Shown one piece after another: positions 1-8,850 of a stretch of DNA of 64,000 bases; the stretch's first letter is position 1, and each line of letters begins with the position of its first letter. The notes below the pieces were generated by a model, which was given only the letters and a program-made list of their open reading frames with translations, searched no databases and had not been told where the DNA came from. The translations under genes were made by a program, and so were the position numbers. The stretch is from JBCCMQ01 sp039026235 (lineage in GTDB: Bacteria > Pseudomonadota > Alphaproteobacteria > Rhodobacterales > Rhodobacteraceae). Location: contig JBCCMQ010000015.1 of NCBI GenBank assembly GCA_039026235.1, positions 1-64,000 of the forward strand, read 5' to 3'.

Positions 1-294
1 GCTTTCGACGTCCAGGACGAAGATTTTGCCGTCGCCGATCTTGTCGGTCTTGGCAGTGTTCTGAATGGTCGTGACAACTTGCTCGGCCATAGACGCGTCG
101 ACCACGATTTCGAGTTTGACTTTCGGCACGAAATTCACGGCGTATTCCGCGCCGCGGTAAATTTCCGTGTGTCCGGACTGTGAGCCGAAGCCCTTGATCT
201 CAGTCACCATCATGCCGCGCACGCCGATGGCCGTCAGGGCTTCCCTGACCTCCTCCAGCTTGAACGGCTTGATTGCAGCAATGATGAGTTTCAC
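1..294 (-). CDS. glnK: Nitrogen regulatory protein P-II, GlnK type (3' end cut by window)
   Basis: Small trimeric cytoplasmic signal protein that senses 2-oxoglutarate and ATP/ADP and usually controls the ammonium channel AmtB. The 98 visible residues read cleanly from a GTG start (MKLIIAAIKPFKLEEVREAL). The T-loop contains EIYRGAEY with the uridylylation tyrosine at residue 51, and the KTDKIGDGKIFV signature follows. The family is about 112 residues, so roughly 14 C-terminal residues lie beyond position 1. A GAAGGG ribosome binding site precedes the GTG. The sequence resembles GlnK of the glnK-amtB operon more than GlnB, so amtB is expected just outside the window; that is inference. Confidence 0.93.
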   Translation of the reverse strand, partial: MKLIIAAIKPFKLEEVREALTAIGVRGMMVTEIKGFGSQSGHTEIYRGAEYAVNFVPKVKLEIVVDASMAEQVVTTIQNTAKTDKIGDGKIFVLDVES

Positions 295-548
295 TTCTTT
301 TGCCCTTCGCTCTGCTTGACCCCTATCGGGCCTTACGAAGGGAGGAAGAGCGCGCAGCACCGTTCGCTTCAAGCAATCGCGTAACAGTTTCGTAATCGGC
401 AGCGGGCACAGTTGCACAATTTTTGCACATCTTTGTGTAGTTGCTTATTTTTTGATCAGATCACAAACGTACCTGCGCGCGCTTGACGCTCCACATCGGC
501 AGGGAGTCGCTGTAGTATCAATCTCAAGAGCAGTCGGGTGAGCAGGGC
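295..548. other. Divergent glnK / PBP intergenic region
   Basis: No gene is seen here. The region must carry the promoters of glnK (leftward) and the penicillin-binding protein (rightward). It contains three GCACA direct repeats (406-410, 414-418, 425-429), two of them inside TTGCACA units 11 bases apart. These resemble NtrC half-sites only partly, and no clear sigma-54 element was found. Confidence 0.4.
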
Positions 549-2711
549 ATGGCGCCTTCAGGTAAGAAAAGGCCGCCTCTGGTTGCCGAGCGTCGCTATG
601 GCGGCACATCGGCGTCCAAGAAACGTGGCACCAACAAACGGTCGGCGAAGCGCAAAACGCGAAAGTCGCGTCGCAAGCGGGGGCTATTGATGCGCCTGAT
701 CCATGCGGTTGTTTTCGGACTGCTGCGGCTTTTCTGGCGGATCGGCTGGCGCGTAGGCGCGCTTGCTGCGGTGGCCGTGGCGATCTGGACCGCGGGTGTT
801 GCCCTGACACTGCCGCCCTTACAGGAAATTCTCGACGGAAGAACACGTGGATCGGTGACCTTCCTGGACCGCGATGGCCGTGTGTTTGCCTGGAGAGGCG
901 ATCAATTCGGCGGCGGCATCGCGGCCGACACGGTATCGCCTGATCTGAAAAACGCCATCGTCGCCACCGAGGACAAACGTTTCTATCTGCATCCCGGTAT
1001 CGATCCGCGCGGCATTGCCAGCGCCGTGCGCATAAACATGCGCGAAGGTCGCGGACCGCTACAGGGACACGGCGGATCCACCCTGACCCAGCAGACCGCC
1101 AAATTACTTTGCCTGGGCGTTCCGTTCGATCCCGAGAAATGGTCAAGCGAGGCGGCCTATGAAACCGACTGCCGCCAGACGACCCTCTGGCGCAAATCGA
1201 AGGAAGCCGTCTACGCCCTGGCGTTGGAGGTGAAATATACCAAGGACGAAATCCTGACGATTTATCTGAACCGCGCCTTCCTAGGTGCGGGCGCGCGCGG
1301 CTTTCAGGCCGCATCGGAACGCTACTTTGGAAAATCGGCGGCTGAAGTGTCACCTCAGGAAGCAGCAATGCTGGCGGGCCTTCTGGTGGCACCGACACGC
1401 TATGCGCCGACCAACAATCTGACCCGCAGCCAGGAACGCGCCAATCTGGTTCTGGGCCTGATGCAGGAACAAGGCTACCTCAGCACGACGGAGGCCGCAG
1501 CCGCAAAGGCGGCGCCGGCAACTCTTTCAAGCGCTGCCAAACAAGAGATAGGCGGCTATTTTGCCGACTGGGTCATGTCGACCGGACCCGACTTTCTGAC
1601 GCGCACCACAACCGAAGACGTGGTGATCAGAACCACTTTTGATCCGGCCATTCAGCGCGCGGCAGAGGCGGCTATGAAGAGCATTTTCGCCACCAAAGTG
1701 CGCGAAGGGTCCGAGGCGGAAGCGGCCATCGTTGTGATGTCAGCGGACGGCGCCGTGCGCGCAATCGTCGGCGGACGCGATACCGTGGTCTCGGGCGCCT
1801 TCAATCGCGCGACCCAGGCCAAACGCCAGACCGGGTCGACCTTCAAACCCTTCGTCTACGCCGCTGCCATGGAGATGGGCTATTCGACCCGGGCCACTGT
1901 CGAGGATGCGCCGCTGACGCTCGACGTGCCGGGCTCCGGCGCCTGGAGCCCCAAGAACTATAGCGGACAGTACTACGGCCGTGTCAGTCTGACCGAGGCG
2001 CTGGCACGGTCCCTTAACACCGCAGCCGTGCGAGTGTCCGAGTTTGTGGGTCGTGACAATGTGCGTCAGATAGCAACCGATTTCGGCATCGAAAGTGATC
2101 TTGCGGTTGGGCCGGCGGTGGCCCTTGGCGCATCAGAAGCCACGCTCCTTGAGACAACAGGTGCCTATGCCGGCATCCTGAACGGTGGGCAAAGCGTGAC
2201 GCCCTACGGCGTTCTTGAGTTGCGTCTGCAGGGCGACCCGGATCCCCTGATGGGTCAGGAAGGCGGGCTGGGCGAGCGCGTAATCAGCCGCGACGCTGCC
2301 CTGAAGCTGACCTATATGATGAGCCAGGTGATCGAAGGCGGAACCGGTGCCCGCGCGCGATTGAACGGACGTCAGGCCGCTGGAAAGACAGGTACGACCG
2401 ATGCAGCACGGGATGCTTGGTTCGTGGGCTTCACGGCAGACTATGTGGCCGGGGTTTGGATGGGCTATGACGACAACCGCCCGCTCACCGGTGTCACCGG
2501 CGGGGGCCTGCCCGCCGATATCTGGCGAGAGACGATGTTGCGTGTTCACGATGGGTTGCCCGCGCGACCGGTGCCAATGGCCGACAGCACAGCGGGTGAA
2601 CTCATGGCGGACCGGGGCGCTCCGAACCAGCGGCCCAGAAGGCCGCGCAATCAGGTCACGCCAGAGAGTGTCTTACGCAGCCTGATAGATGCGCTGACGG
2701 GCGGCAATTGA
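549..2711 (+). CDS. Bifunctional penicillin-binding protein (class A, transglycosylase/transpeptidase)
   Basis: Polymerises and cross-links peptidoglycan at the periplasmic face of the inner membrane. The 720 residues begin with a very basic cytoplasmic tail (residues 5-45, rich in K and R), followed by a membrane anchor at about 67-90. The GT51 domain shows EDKRFYLHPGID (catalytic Glu near 141) and GGSTLTQQTAKLL. The transpeptidase domain shows STFK (Ser near 430), SLN and AGKTGTT (near 612). It is somewhat short for PBP1a and has no obvious OB-like insert, so it is closer to a compact PBP1A/1C-like protein. The start is supported by a GTGAGCAGGG stretch just upstream. The gene stands alone, divergent from glnK. 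Confidence 0.92.
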   Translation: MAPSGKKRPPLVAERRYGGTSASKKRGTNKRSAKRKTRKSRRKRGLLMRLIHAVVFGLLRLFWRIGWRVGALAAVAVAIWTAGVALTLPPLQEILDGRTRGSVTFLDRDGRVFAWRGDQFGGGIAADTVSPDLKNAIVATEDKRFYLHPGIDPRGIASAVRINMREGRGPLQGHGGSTLTQQTAKLLCLGVPFDPEKWSSEAAYETDCRQTTLWRKSKEAVYALALEVKYTKDEILTIYLNRAFLGAGARGFQAASERYFGKSAAEVSPQEAAMLAGLLVAPTRYAPTNNLTRSQERANLVLGLMQEQGYLSTTEAAAAKAAPATLSSAAKQEIGGYFADWVMSTGPDFLTRTTTEDVVIRTTFDPAIQRAAEAAMKSIFATKVREGSEAEAAIVVMSADGAVRAIVGGRDTVVSGAFNRATQAKRQTGSTFKPFVYAAAMEMGYSTRATVEDAPLTLDVPGSGAWSPKNYSGQYYGRVSLTEALARSLNTAAVRVSEFVGRDNVRQIATDFGIESDLAVGPAVALGASEATLLETTGAYAGILNGGQSVTPYGVLELRLQGDPDPLMGQEGGLGERVISRDAALKLTYMMSQVIEGGTGARARLNGRQAAGKTGTTDAARDAWFVGFTADYVAGVWMGYDDNRPLTGVTGGGLPADIWRETMLRVHDGLPARPVPMADSTAGELMADRGAPNQRPRRPRNQVTPESVLRSLIDALTGGN

Positions 2712-2769
2712 TCCCACTGACGACTGCCCGGCCCGGTACTTTGAACTGCAAAGCTCTGGGAGTGCGCGT

Positions 2770-3366
2770 TCAGCCCGCGGCCTGAAGATCGCGCGTCAAA
2801 CGGCCGATATCACCGCGCCGTGCATCCAACATCGCCAGGATCTCATCACGTTCGCTGAGAAGCATGTTGATACCTTCGACGAAGATATTGAACATTCGGT
2901 CCTGACCGTTGGAGTCGCGCACCAGAAACAGAACTTCAACCGGATTGCTGCCCGGGGCGCTGGCCAAGGCGCGAACTTCCACAATGTTGTTGACCGTGCG
3001 GGCGCCCGTAACCTGGATCGCGCCACCCTGAAAGTCTTGGAACTGCCGCCCATATTTGCGCGCCATGTACCCCTGGAACGCCGCCGTGTAGGCACGCAGT
3101 TCAGCCGCCGATGCGCTGCGCGCCTCGACACCTAGGGTGTAGCGCGCAATGTTGGGCACATCGGCATAGCGCGAGAAAATCCGCTCGAATTCGCGTATCA
3201 CAGCCGCCTGGGAACGGCCGGAGTTAATTGTCGCGGTGATTTCCTTTGTCGCGGCTTCCACAAGGGCCTGTGCCGAACGCGTCGACAGGGCAGTCGCCGG
3301 CAAGGCGGCAGTTACTCCGGCAAAGGCCACCGCAGTGCCCGCAAAGATGAAACGACGGCGTTCCAT
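2770..3366 (-). CDS. mlaC: MlaC/Ttg2D-family phospholipid-binding periplasmic protein
   Basis: Periplasmic shuttle that, in the family, carries phospholipids between the outer-membrane MlaA complex and the inner-membrane MlaFEDB transporter. The 198-residue protein has an MERRRF Tat/Sec-like start with a hydrophobic stretch to about residue 26. The rest has the MlaC fold pattern: FERIFSRYADVPNIARYTLG, an AFQGYMARKYGRQF segment, and a C-terminal ILVEGINMLLSERDEI-like tail (FVEGINMLLSERDEIL). The gene follows mlaA with an 8-base gap, so the two form an operon. The mlaFEDB genes are not in this window. Confidence 0.88.
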   Translation of the reverse strand: MERRRFIFAGTAVAFAGVTAALPATALSTRSAQALVEAATKEITATINSGRSQAAVIREFERIFSRYADVPNIARYTLGVEARSASAAELRAYTAAFQGYMARKYGRQFQDFQGGAIQVTGARTVNNIVEVRALASAPGSNPVEVLFLVRDSNGQDRMFNIFVEGINMLLSERDEILAMLDARRGDIGRLTRDLQAAG

Positions 3367-3374
3367 AGCCCCTC

Positions 3375-4115
3375 CTAAAAATCCGCGAACGGGTCTGACA
3401 GATCTTCCTCTGTCGGACCGCCCGACAATTTGAACCGGCGCGCCTGCAGATATAGGCCCCGGGCCCGCGCATAGCTATCCCCGGGATCATACAGCACGCC
3501 ATCAATTGTATTTGATAACTCGTACCTGAAATCCAATGACTGACCCACATAGCTGCCCAGAGACAGCTCGCCGGTGGGGCTGGGTGCGAAAATATTAAGC
3601 GGGTTCAGGCCAATATCCACAACACGGCCCCAGGCGTGGCGGGTCGTATGCGGCCCTAGAACCGGCAGTTCCACCACCGCACCTTCTCTCACGCCCCAGA
3701 CAAAAAGCGTCTCACCAAAATCCGTGTCGCGTTGGGCGATGCCAAAGTCGGTCGCCGGATCGAACAGGCCCAAGAGCCCTACAGTGCTGTTGATAAGAAA
3801 CCGGCCGGTGCTGACCAGTGCATCATCGACGCGCCCCTGCAAAAGCGCATTGATCACATATGATGGCTCTTCGAAATTGCTGCGGAAATTATTGATTACA
3901 AAGCGAAACTCACTGGGAACAGTGTTGCCATAGCCATTTGAAAGCGGTCGGGCGACACCCCGGTCAAACTGCTTGTTTGCCTCGTGTGTTATCCGGTTGT
4001 TGCTTTCATACGGATCGTAGACTCCGCTGGACACTTCGGGTCCGCCACAAGCGGCCAGGGCCAACAAAACAAAAACAACAGCCAACTTGGAAACTAACAG
4101 ATCAAAAAATTTCAT
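3375..4115 (-). CDS. mlaA: MlaA (VacJ) outer-membrane lipoprotein
   Basis: Outer-membrane lipoprotein that removes mislocalised phospholipid from the outer leaflet and passes it to MlaC. The lipobox LAAC places the acylated cysteine at residue 23. YDPYESNNRITHEANKQFD is followed by the family's hydrophobic FLINSTVGLLGLFDPA segment and a GPHTTRHAWGRVVD stretch. At 246 residues it is normal length. It is the first gene of a two-gene minus-strand operon with mlaC and is divergent from the RidA-family gene. Confidence 0.93.
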   Translation of the reverse strand: MKFFDLLVSKLAVVFVLLALAACGGPEVSSGVYDPYESNNRITHEANKQFDRGVARPLSNGYGNTVPSEFRFVINNFRSNFEEPSYVINALLQGRVDDALVSTGRFLINSTVGLLGLFDPATDFGIAQRDTDFGETLFVWGVREGAVVELPVLGPHTTRHAWGRVVDIGLNPLNIFAPSPTGELSLGSYVGQSLDFRYELSNTIDGVLYDPGDSYARARGLYLQARRFKLSGGPTEEDLSDPFADF

Positions 4116-4292
4116 AACGCCACCTGGGTCCTAGTCCGCTCGACTGCGCGGAAGGCCCGCATTATCAGCGATTTGAGACTAGATAAGCCGATGTCACACG
4201 CCAAGCAACTCTGGCGTCGCATTTTGGGTTTCCGGTGCGTTGACCAGACGGTATTCGATGAAGGAATCATCACAAATCCCGAGGAGGCCAGC

Positions 4293-4757
4293 ATGGTTGA
4301 TAACTTAGAGACAAAACTGGCTGAAATGGGCGTCGTTCTTCCCGACGCCGCTGCGCCCGCAGCGAACTACATACCTTTCGTCCAGGTTGGCGAGACGCTT
4401 TACGTCTCGGGTCAAATCTCGATGAAGGACGGTAAGCTTGTTACCGGAAAATGCGGTCAAGATCTGGATGTCGCGGCAGGTGCCGAAGCGGCAAAACTCT
4501 GTGGCATCAGCCTGCTGGCCCAGGTCAAGGCCGCCTGCGGCGGAGATCTGAGCCGCCTGGTCCGGGTAGTTAAGCTGACCGGTTTCGTAAACTCGACACC
4601 AGAGTTTGCCGACCAGCCGAAGGTCATCAACGGCTGTTCCGACTTTCTTGTCGCAGCACTTGGTGACGCCGGACGCCATGCCCGTTCAGCGGTCAGCGCC
4701 GGGGCTCTGCCGCTCGGCGTCGCCGTCGAGATCGAGGGGATCTTTCAGATCAGATGA
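4293..4757 (+). CDS. RidA (YjgF/YER057c/UK114) family protein
   Basis: Members of this family hydrolyse reactive enamine/imine intermediates or act as related deaminases; the substrate here is unknown. The open frame extends upstream, but the ATG at 4293 sits 5 bases after a strong GAGGAGG site and gives a family-typical 154 residues. LYVSGQISMKDGKLVTGKCG, VKLTGFVNSTPEF and the C-terminal RSAVSAGALPLGVAVEIE (Arg131, Glu148) fit the fold. It belongs to the longer RidA subgroup rather than canonical 128-residue RidA. Its stop overlaps the next start (ATGA), so the two are translationally coupled. Confidence 0.87.
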   Translation: MVDNLETKLAEMGVVLPDAAAPAANYIPFVQVGETLYVSGQISMKDGKLVTGKCGQDLDVAAGAEAAKLCGISLLAQVKAACGGDLSRLVRVVKLTGFVNSTPEFADQPKVINGCSDFLVAALGDAGRHARSAVSAGALPLGVAVEIEGIFQIR

Positions 4758-5500
4758 CGCTCGACCCGGCCTTTCTAGCACGGCCGATCGCCCACCGCGG
4801 CCTTCATGGCGCGACCCATGGGCGCGCCGAAAACAGCCTTGGTGCGGTCAGCGCGGCCATCGAGGCTGGATTTGGCATCGAACTGGACCTGCAGCTTACC
4901 CGCGACCAAAAAGCCGTAATGTTCCACGATCCGACACTGGACCGCTTGACGGATCAGTCGGGCCTGGTCGCAGAGAAAGACGCGGATGAGCTTGGGTCCA
5001 TCAGGCTCGGTTCCACCGAAGACACGATTGTGACGCTCGACATGGTTCTTGAACGGGTGGCGGGCCGCGTGCCGCTCTTGATAGAGCTGAAGGACCAGAC
5101 CGAACGCGACGGCGGTGTCCTTGGGCCGTTGGAACAGGCCACGGCAGATGCTCTGTCCGGCTATGGCGGCCCGGTCGCGGTCATGTCGTTTCATCCCGGC
5201 ATGGTCGCCAATCTGGCCCAGCTCGCGCCAGAAATTCCGCGCGGGCTGACCGGAACGGATTTTACCACCGAGGATGTGGCGGAACCAATTGCCAAAAGAC
5301 TGAATGCATATGCCGATTTCCAGGTCACACGATCTTGCTTTGTCAGTCACGATTGGCACTTTCTTGAAATGCCCGCAGTATCGGAACTTAAAGCGCAAGG
5401 TGCCTCAATCCTTTGCTGGACGATCAGATCGCCAGCGGAAGAGATCGAGGCGCGCAAAATTGCCGATAACATCACCTTCGAAGGCTACATGCCGACTTGA
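4754..5500 (+). CDS. Glycerophosphodiester phosphodiesterase (GDPD) family
   Basis: Hydrolyses glycerophosphodiesters to an alcohol and glycerol-3-phosphate. The GDPD active-site set is visible: HRG at 14-16, ENS near 26, the metal ligands in IELDLQ (Glu43, Asp45), FHDP (His58) and LLIELK. There is no signal peptide, which suggests a cytoplasmic enzyme. At 248 residues it is a standard single-domain GDPD. It overlaps the preceding RidA-family gene by 4 bases; the next gene starts 49 bases downstream. Confidence 0.88.
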   Translation: MTLDPAFLARPIAHRGLHGATHGRAENSLGAVSAAIEAGFGIELDLQLTRDQKAVMFHDPTLDRLTDQSGLVAEKDADELGSIRLGSTEDTIVTLDMVLERVAGRVPLLIELKDQTERDGGVLGPLEQATADALSGYGGPVAVMSFHPGMVANLAQLAPEIPRGLTGTDFTTEDVAEPIAKRLNAYADFQVTRSCFVSHDWHFLEMPAVSELKAQGASILCWTIRSPAEEIEARKIADNITFEGYMPT

Positions 5501-5549
5501 CGCGGCCCTGTCGGCAACCAGTTAAAGCGGGTGTAACAAACCCATTCCC

Positions 5550-6734
5550 ATGCCAGAGACACGCATAGAGATCGACATCCTTGGCAGCCTTGCCGAGGTT
5601 GACCAAAGCGACTGGGATGCGTGCGCCTGTCCAGAAACTGGCGACGGTGCTGCGCCCTTTGATCCTTTCACGACCTACCGCTTCCTGAAAGCGCTGGAGG
5701 ATTCGGCAAGTGTCGGCGCGGGAACGGGCTGGCAGCCCAGGTATCTGGTCGCCCGGGTCGATGGTGCCGTCATCGCCTGCGCGCCCCTTTACGCCAAAAG
5801 CCATAGCCAGGGCGAATACATCTTTGACCACAACTGGGCGCACGCCTACGAACGGGCGGGGGGGCGGTATTATCCCAAGCTTCAGATTGCTGTGCCTTTT
5901 ACCCCGGCCACAGGCCGCAGATTCCTGACCCGGCCCGGATGGGAAGAATCCGGCGCCGCCGCAATCCTTCAGGGCGCGGTTCGTCTGGCCGACGAAAATC
6001 GGGTGTCATCGATCCATATCACGTTCTGCACCGAGGCCGAGGCGGATGCGGGTCAGCGTATGGGGCTCTTGCACAGGACCACGCAGCAATTTCACTGGAA
6101 GAACAGAGATTACGCCGATTTTGATGGGTTTCTGGCCGATCTGTCATCCCGCAAGCGCAAGAATATCCGCAAAGAACGCATGCAGGCGCAAAGCTTTGGT
6201 GGGGATCTGCTGGCGCTGATCGGGGATGCGATCCAGCCTGAACACTGGGATGCCTTCTGGCGCTTCTATCAGGACACGGGCGCCCGCAAATGGGGAACAC
6301 CCTACCTTACCCGCCGCTTCTTTGATCTAGCCCAGCAAAGACTGCGCGATGATATCCTTCTTGTTATGGCCCGGCGTGAAGGTCGCTGGGTCGCTGGCGC
6401 GCTCAACTTCATTGGCAGAGAGACCCTGTATGGGCGTTACTGGGGCGCGATCGAGGACCATGCGTGCCTTCATTTCGAAGCCTGCTATTACCAGGCCATC
6501 GACTTCGCGATCGCGCATGGTTTGAAATTTGTCGAAGCGGGCGCACAAGGCTCGCACAAACTGGCGCGCGGTTACCTGCCCGTGGCGACCCATTCTTTGC
6601 ATTGGGTGGCTGACGAAGGGTTTGCCCGTGCGATTGAGCAATTCCTCGAGGCCGAGAAACAGGCCGTCGACGAGGAGATCGAAGTTCTGACCGACTACGG
6701 GCCGTTCAGAAAAACAGGGAGTGAGGACCTATGA
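5550..6734 (+). CDS. GNAT/FemAB-like protein of the 'peptidogalycan biosynthesis' (DUF482/COG3146) family
   Basis: 394-residue protein of an acyltransferase-like family with no firm function. Recognisable elements are FDPFTTYRFLKALEDSASV near the N-terminus, the YIFDHNWAHAYERAGGRYYPKLQIAVPFTPATGRR region, DLSSRKRKNIRKER, and the C-terminal FEACYYQAIDFAIAHGLKFVEAGAQGSHKLARGY. The fold is a double GNAT as in FemABX peptidyltransferases, but no substrate can be read from the sequence. The ribosome binding site is weak. The stop overlaps the pterin dehydratase start (ATGA), so both are made from one message. Confidence 0.82.
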   Translation: MPETRIEIDILGSLAEVDQSDWDACACPETGDGAAPFDPFTTYRFLKALEDSASVGAGTGWQPRYLVARVDGAVIACAPLYAKSHSQGEYIFDHNWAHAYERAGGRYYPKLQIAVPFTPATGRRFLTRPGWEESGAAAILQGAVRLADENRVSSIHITFCTEAEADAGQRMGLLHRTTQQFHWKNRDYADFDGFLADLSSRKRKNIRKERMQAQSFGGDLLALIGDAIQPEHWDAFWRFYQDTGARKWGTPYLTRRFFDLAQQRLRDDILLVMARREGRWVAGALNFIGRETLYGRYWGAIEDHACLHFEACYYQAIDFAIAHGLKFVEAGAQGSHKLARGYLPVATHSLHWVADEGFARAIEQFLEAEKQAVDEEIEVLTDYGPFRKTGSEDL

Positions 6735-7024
6735 CCGAAAAGCTATCGACTGCCCAGCGCGACGCGCTGCTCGGGCCGCTCTTGGACAATGGCTGGAGCA
6801 TGGATGCCGAGCGGGATGCGATTTCAAAGACATTTGTCTTCAAGAACTTCATCACAGCCTTTGGCTGGATGAGCCAGATAGCCATAATCGCTGAAAAGAT
6901 GAACCATCATCCAGAGTGGTTCAATGTCTACAAAACCGTGGAAGTCGTCCTGACAACCCATGATGCAGACGGCTTGAGCGAGCTTGATGTCAAGCTCGCC
7001 GGCCAAATGGACGGGCTCGCCTAG
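6731..7024 (+). CDS. phhB: 4a-hydroxytetrahydrobiopterin dehydratase (pterin carbinolamine dehydratase)
   Basis: Recycles the pterin cofactor of aromatic amino acid hydroxylases by dehydrating the 4a-carbinolamine. At 97 residues it is normal size. The active-site segment KMNHHPEWFNVY (His59, His60, Pro61, Trp63) and the downstream TTHDADGLSELD (His77) are intact. No phenylalanine hydroxylase gene lies nearby, so it is an orphan here. Homologues without a hydroxylase partner are common and may serve pterin salvage, including molybdopterin-related roles. Confidence 0.92.
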   Translation: MTEKLSTAQRDALLGPLLDNGWSMDAERDAISKTFVFKNFITAFGWMSQIAIIAEKMNHHPEWFNVYKTVEVVLTTHDADGLSELDVKLAGQMDGLA

Positions 7025-7025
7025 G

Positions 7026-7054
7026 CACCGCGCAGCCCGTATCAATCTGCGGTG
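7026..7054. terminator. Possible terminator between convergent phhB and peroxiredoxin
   Basis: CACC and GCAG on the left pair with CTGC and GGTG on the right, with a 2-base bulge and an 11-base loop. No strong T tract follows on either strand, so this is a weak candidate placed mainly by its position between convergent genes. Confidence 0.3.
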
Positions 7055-7058
7055 TGGT

Positions 7059-7547
7059 CTATATTTGCTCTAGCAAGGCCTCGCCAGCCGATGTTTCGCA
7101 GACGCCTGGGTTTTCTTCCACATTGAGAACCTTGACCGTACCATTCTCGACATACATCGCGTATCGGCGCGAGCGCCCGTACAAACCAACGGGCGGCGCA
7201 TCGAAATTCATGCCAATCGATGCGGTGAAGGCACCCGAGGCGTCACCCAACATCGAAATGCCAGCCGCGCCTGCGCCGGTCTGATCGGACCAGGCACTCA
7301 TGACGAAGGGATCATTCACGGATACGCAAATGATCTCGTCGACACCCTTTTCGCTGAAGGCATCAAAGGTCCGCATGAAACTGGGCACATGGGCCGTCGT
7401 GCAGGTGCCGGTAAAGGCGCCGGGCAAGCCAAAAATGACCACTTTTCGCCCGGCAAGTTTCCCCCCGAGTTCGGTGCTTTCCGGTCCGTCCGCACCCATC
7501 TGAACAAGATCGGCTGTCGGTACGCTATCCCCCACTGATATCGTCAT
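7059..7547 (-). CDS. Peroxiredoxin, Prx5-like (atypical 2-Cys)
   Basis: Thiol peroxidase that reduces hydrogen and organic peroxides, probably with glutathione or glutaredoxin. The peroxidatic cysteine is Cys49 in LPGAFTGTCTTAHVPSF. A second cysteine lies in ENPGVCETSAG near the C-terminus and could be resolving. Length (162) and the VNDPFVMSAW motif are typical of the Prx5 group. A good ribosome binding site (AAGGA) precedes the ATG. It is divergent from the ferredoxin reductase gene across about 85 bases. Confidence 0.92.
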   Translation of the reverse strand: MTISVGDSVPTADLVQMGADGPESTELGGKLAGRKVVIFGLPGAFTGTCTTAHVPSFMRTFDAFSEKGVDEIICVSVNDPFVMSAWSDQTGAGAAGISMLGDASGAFTASIGMNFDAPPVGLYGRSRRYAMYVENGTVKVLNVEENPGVCETSAGEALLEQI

Positions 7548-7632
7548 TGCGTATCATCCTTGTTGATTGTTTTAAGGCATGATTTGCATATAAGCGCGCC
7601 GGCAATGGCGGCCAATCAAATTCGGGGAAGCG

Positions 7633-8850
7633 ATGGAACACTATGTCGTTGTGGGTGCGGGCCAGGCCGGATGCGCCTTGGTTACACGGTTGCGCAACAA
7701 AGGATTTGAAGGTGACATCACACTGATCGGCGCGGAAGAGCATCTGCCCTATCAGCGCCCACCCCTGTCCAAGGGCTATTTGCTGGGTGACGTGGCGCGA
7801 GAGCGGCTTTTTCTCAAGCAGATGGGCTTCTACTCCGACGAAAACATCCAACTGCGCCTTGGCAGCCCGGTGACCGGAATTGACCCCAGTGCCAAGACCA
7901 TCTCATTTCGTGGTGAGACGATTTCCTACGACAAACTGGCTTTGACCTGCGGGCTCAATCCACGGAGGTTGCCAGCCGACATTGGCGGTGCCTTGGAAGG
8001 CGTGTTTGGCATCCGCACCCTTGCCGATGTCGACACGATGGCAGCGCCCTTCAGCCAAGCGAAAAAAGCGCTGGTGGTGGGCGGCGGATACATCGGTCTT
8101 GAAGGTGCGGCCGTCGCCCGAAAGCTTGGTCTAGAGGTGACGCTGATTGAAGCGGCAGAGCGAATTCTGAACCGCGTGGCCGCGCGAGAGACGGCAGACT
8201 ACTTCCGGGCCTTGCACGGCGGACATGGGGTTCGGATGTTGGAAGGCACGGGGCTGGCGCGGCTGACCGGTGATCTGCACGTCACGGGCGCCGAGTTAAG
8301 TGATGGATCAACAATAGAGGCGGATGTCGTGCTGGTTGGCATCGGCATGCGCGATGATGTCCCGCTGGCGTCGGACGCCGGACTGGAGGTGGACCGAGGT
8401 ATTGTTGTCGACGACATGTGCCAGACCTCGGATGCCCGCATCTGGGCCGCCGGAGACTGCACGGCGCAGGTGTTTCGCGGCCGACGGATGCGCATCGAAA
8501 GCGTTCAGAATGCCATCGATCAGGCCGAAGCCGTAGCCGACAACATGTTGGGCGCGAACCAGAGCTACGATCCAAAGCCGTGGTTTTGGTCGGATCAGTA
8601 TGACGTGAAACTACAGATCGCCGGGCTGAACCTGGGTTATTCAGAAATCGCGGTCCGGTCTGGGGCGGACGAAAAGGCCAGATCTCACTGGTATTATAAC
8701 TCTGAGGGCGGACTTATTGCAGTCGACGCAATGAATGACCCCCGCGCCTATATGATCGGGAAACGTTTGATCGAAAGCGGCAAGTCACTGCCTGCCGATG
8801 TGATTTCCGATCCCGCTTCAGACCTAAAGTCCCTGATGAAGTCGGCGTGA
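7633..8850 (+). CDS. FAD/NAD(P)-dependent ferredoxin/rubredoxin reductase family oxidoreductase
   Basis: 405-residue flavoprotein of the type that passes electrons from NADH to a ferredoxin or rubredoxin serving monooxygenases. GAGQAG at residues 8-13 binds FAD, VVGGGYIGLE near 150 binds NAD(P)H, and the ATG-like WAAGDC segment precedes IESVQNAIDQAE and the reductase C-terminal domain. PYQRPPLSKGYLLG is the signature of this subgroup (ThcD/CamA-like). No partner ferredoxin or P450 is seen in the window. Its TGA overlaps the GTG start of rsmD. Confidence 0.88.
   Translation: MEHYVVVGAGQAGCALVTRLRNKGFEGDITLIGAEEHLPYQRPPLSKGYLLGDVARERLFLKQMGFYSDENIQLRLGSPVTGIDPSAKTISFRGETISYDKLALTCGLNPRRLPADIGGALEGVFGIRTLADVDTMAAPFSQAKKALVVGGGYIGLEGAAVARKLGLEVTLIEAAERILNRVAARETADYFRALHGGHGVRMLEGTGLARLTGDLHVTGAELSDGSTIEADVVLVGIGMRDDVPLASDAGLEVDRGIVVDDMCQTSDARIWAAGDCTAQVFRGRRMRIESVQNAIDQAEAVADNMLGANQSYDPKPWFWSDQYDVKLQIAGLNLGYSEIAVRSGADEKARSHWYYNSEGGLIAVDAMNDPRAYMIGKRLIESGKSLPADVISDPASDLKSLMKSA

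Noticed and set aside
445..1398. 317-residue leftward frame under the PBP gene
   Set aside because: Arg/Pro/Ser-rich shadow of a confidently identified gene.
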